From assembly GCA_947495695.1 (NCBI GenBank), contig CANLZP010000001.1, positions 1-64,000 on the forward strand: 64,000 bases of DNA, in the 5' to 3' direction. Positions 62,135-64,000 of the stretch are shown here, piece after piece. Numbering within the stretch: the first letter of the stretch is position 1; every line of letters begins with the position of its first letter. The position numbers and the translations under genes were made by a program. The notes under the pieces are model-generated. The model searched no databases and was not told the DNA's origin. It worked only from the letters and a program-made list of their open reading frames with translations. This stretch comes from an uncultured Erythrobacter sp. (GTDB lineage: Bacteria > Pseudomonadota > Alphaproteobacteria > Sphingomonadales > Sphingomonadaceae).

Positions 62135-64000
62135 ATGAGTTTTGCAGGCAAAGTTTGGCGATTGCTGGTCGGGATCAAGGATGGCCTCGCCCTGGTGTTC
62201 CTGTTGTTGTTTTTCGCAGCCCTTTTCGCCCTGCTCTCCGCCAGCCCTAGCCCCGGCCAGGTGCGCAATGGAGCCCTGCTGCTGGAATTGGACGGCTATG
62301 TCGTCGAAGAAAAATCGCAGGTTGATCCGCTCGATGCTCTGCTCAGCCAGCAGGCGCCGGTGGGAGAATTTCCGGTCCATGAATTGGTCCATGCGCTGAA
62401 CGAGGCAGCGACCGATGATCGGATTGAGGCTGTTGTGCTGGATCTGTCGCGCTTTTTGGGCGGCGGACAGGTTCACTTGCAGGCGGTTGGCGAGGCGATT
62501 GATCGGGTTCGCGCTGCGGACAAGGACGTGCTGAGCTTTGCCGTCGCCTATAGCGATGACGGGATGCAATTGGCCGCCCATGCCAGCGAGATTTGGGTCG
62601 ATCCGATGGGCGGCGCGGTTCTGGCCGGACCCGGCGGGACCATCCTGTTCTATGGTGAATTACTGGAGAAATTGCAGGTCAATGCGCGGGTCTATCGCGT
62701 TGGCACCTTCAAGGCCGCGACCGAGCCTTATACCCGCTCCACATTGTCGGACGCCTCGCGCGCGAATATTGGCGCAGTGTATGATGTCATGTGGGAAGAA
62801 TGGAAAGCCAATGTCAAAAAGGCCCGGCCTTCGGTTGATATCGATCGCGTAACCCAGCAACCCGCCGAATGGATCGCTGAATCGTCTGGCGATCTGGCGC
62901 AGGCAGCTTTGCAGGCTGGCCTGGTCGACACTCTCGGAGATCGCGTGGCCTTTGGCGAGCGCGTGGCTGAAATCGTGGGCGAGGACAGTTGGGATTCCAG
63001 CCCCGGCAGCTTTGTATCAACAGATCTTGAAGCGTTTTTGGCTGATAACGCGCCCGAAACGCCAGGCCGCGCTATCGGGATCATCACCATCGCAGGCGAT
63101 GTGGTTGATGGCGAGGCCGGCCCAGCCGTTGCAGGCGGTGATCGTATTGCCAAACTGCTGGACGATGCCTTGAACGACGATCTGGCTGCACTCGTTGTGC
63201 GCGTCGACACGCCGGGCGGGTCCACTTTGGCCGCGGAAGTGATGCGGCGGGCCATTTTGCGGCACAAGGATCAAGGCACACCGATTGCGGTATCGATGGG
63301 CAATGTCGCTGCCAGTGCCGGCTATTGGGTATCAACCCCGGGTGATCGGATCTTCGCTCAGCCAGAGACCATCACAGGATCAATCGGCGTATTTTCAATT
63401 GTTCCGACCTTTGAAGGTACGGCCAAAATAGTGGGGCTGAATGCCGACGGCGTGCGCACCACTACCCTGTCTGGCCAGCCTGATTTGCTCGACGGGTTCC
63501 CACCGGAAGTTGATGCCATCCTGCAAGGATTGACCGACGACATCTATGCCGACTTTATCGGCTTGGTTGCCGAGTCCAGAGGAATGACATCCCAGCAAGT
63601 TGACGAATTGGCACAAGGCCGGGTGTGGGATGGCGGAACAGCCCGCCAATTGGGCCTGGTTGACCAGTTTGGCGGCGTTGAAGACGCTGTTGCATGGGCT
63701 GCCAAGCAAGCAGAATTGCCCGATGGCGAATGGCATGTGGTCCGTTTGGGTGAAGAACAATCGCGTTATGATTCACTGATCCGGCAAATGATGGTGGGTG
63801 ATGCCGCCTCTGGGCTAACCAACAATGGCCTGTTCAGCACAATCGCCCAGCAGAACGCAGCAATATCTGCCACAATATTGCGCGATTTGAACCGGCTGTC
63901 TTCCAGCCAAGGGGTTCAGGCCTATTGCCTCGAATGTCCGCGAGAGGCCGCCACCGTCAATGCACAGGCGCCATCAGGACAATTGACCGGCTGGTTGGCC
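62135..64000 (+). CDS. sppA: Signal peptide peptidase SppA, 67K type (3' truncated by window edge)
   Basis: The frame is open from ATG 62135 to the last base, 622 codons. An N-terminal membrane helix (residues 18-38) precedes two tandem ClpP-like domains. The catalytic dyad is Lys193 (VGTFKAATEPYTR) and Ser394 (NVAASAGYWVS), the same spacing (201) as in E. coli SppA (Lys209/Ser409). It degrades cleaved signal peptides in the membrane. It is divergent from pyrB across 135 nt. The C-terminus is not visible. Confidence 0.95.
   Translation, partial: MSFAGKVWRLLVGIKDGLALVFLLLFFAALFALLSASPSPGQVRNGALLLELDGYVVEEKSQVDPLDALLSQQAPVGEFPVHELVHALNEAATDDRIEAVVLDLSRFLGGGQVHLQAVGEAIDRVRAADKDVLSFAVAYSDDGMQLAAHASEIWVDPMGGAVLAGPGGTILFYGELLEKLQVNARVYRVGTFKAATEPYTRSTLSDASRANIGAVYDVMWEEWKANVKKARPSVDIDRVTQQPAEWIAESSGDLAQAALQAGLVDTLGDRVAFGERVAEIVGEDSWDSSPGSFVSTDLEAFLADNAPETPGRAIGIITIAGDVVDGEAGPAVAGGDRIAKLLDDALNDDLAALVVRVDTPGGSTLAAEVMRRAILRHKDQGTPIAVSMGNVAASAGYWVSTPGDRIFAQPETITGSIGVFSIVPTFEGTAKIVGLNADGVRTTTLSGQPDLLDGFPPEVDAILQGLTDDIYADFIGLVAESRGMTSQQVDELAQGRVWDGGTARQLGLVDQFGGVEDAVAWAAKQAELPDGEWHVVRLGEEQSRYDSLIRQMMVGDAASGLTNNGLFSTIAQQNAAISATILRDLNRLSSSQGVQAYCLECPREAATVNAQAPSGQLTGWLA

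Noticed and set aside
1..64000. Mobile elements, CRISPR arrays, rRNA genes, phage genes
   Set aside because: No transposase, integrase, direct-repeat array, rRNA core sequence or phage structural gene was seen on either strand.

Overview
The window looks like a chromosomal segment of an alphaproteobacterium, most likely of the order Sphingomonadales (Erythrobacteraceae-like). This is inferred from gene content: a ChpT-type histidine phosphotransferase of the CtrA relay, an ATP12 chaperone, an alphaproteobacterial RpoH, a DUF3297 protein, a TorF-type outer-membrane protein, a four-gene MCE/Mla transporter and a class A RNase P RNA. DNA is moderately GC-rich, coding density is very high, and many genes overlap by 4 nt (ATGA or GTGA). 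I see no transposase, integrase, phage, CRISPR array or rRNA. No gap between genes exceeds 300 nt; the longest is about 240 nt, between rpsU and crcB. Nothing here was compared with a database: families are named from motifs and recalled knowledge.

Layout. 1-3.9 kb: 3' end of a YadA-like trimeric autotransporter, a MipA/OmpV outer-membrane protein and a hybrid histidine kinase. 3.9-10.4 kb: gatB, a methyltransferase with a doubtful 5' end, then a leftward FKBP-gatC-gatA-hypothetical-acyltransferase run, and rpsU. 10.7-13.8 kb: a tightly overlapping operon crcB - rluC-like - HAD phosphatase - small membrane protein - ATP12. 13.9-17.4 kb: leftward Mla-type lipid transport operon. 17.6-22 kb: valS, queE, an FkbM methyltransferase. 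22-28.3 kb leftward: HerA-like ATPase, TIGR02186/TauE pair, and an NfrB-like glycosyltransferase coupled to a putative beta-barrel protein. 28.4-34.3 kb: nhaA, glyoxalase I, SIMPL protein, TorF, then a PPP-type phosphatase overlapping UDP-glucose dehydrogenase. 34.4-41 kb: a periplasmic Tricorn-type protease, rnpB, aqpZ, an AmpD-like amidase coupled to chpT, and a JAMM peptidase. 41-46.8 kb: rluD-like, rpoH, then mtgA - cation efflux - ECF sigma - anti-sigma, followed by a fasciclin gene. 46.9-51.4 kb leftward: clpX, clpP, trigger factor with a long Lys/Ala tail, tRNA-Leu(TAG). 51.5-57 kb: DUF3297, der, DUF2721, a secreted hypothetical, bfr, bfd with Fur-like boxes, and a DUF418 membrane protein. 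57-59.7 kb: ParA-like ATPase, a ribbon-helix-helix-like protein and a TPR/SPOR lipoprotein. 59.7-64 kb: a degenerate dihydroorotase coupled to pyrB, then sppA running off the end.

Most of the window is housekeeping. The parts most worth following up are: (i) the ECF sigma/anti-sigma/fasciclin module, which resembles SigK-RskA-MPT70 of mycobacteria, with a candidate ECF promoter in front of the fasciclin gene; (ii) the orphan ParA-RHH-SPOR lipoprotein trio, which could be a cell-pole or division-site system; (iii) the compact NfrB/beta-barrel pair, a possible minimal relative of the NfrAB glycan system; (iv) the dihydroorotase that has lost its metal ligands beside pyrB; (v) the 88-residue histone-H1-like tail on trigger factor.
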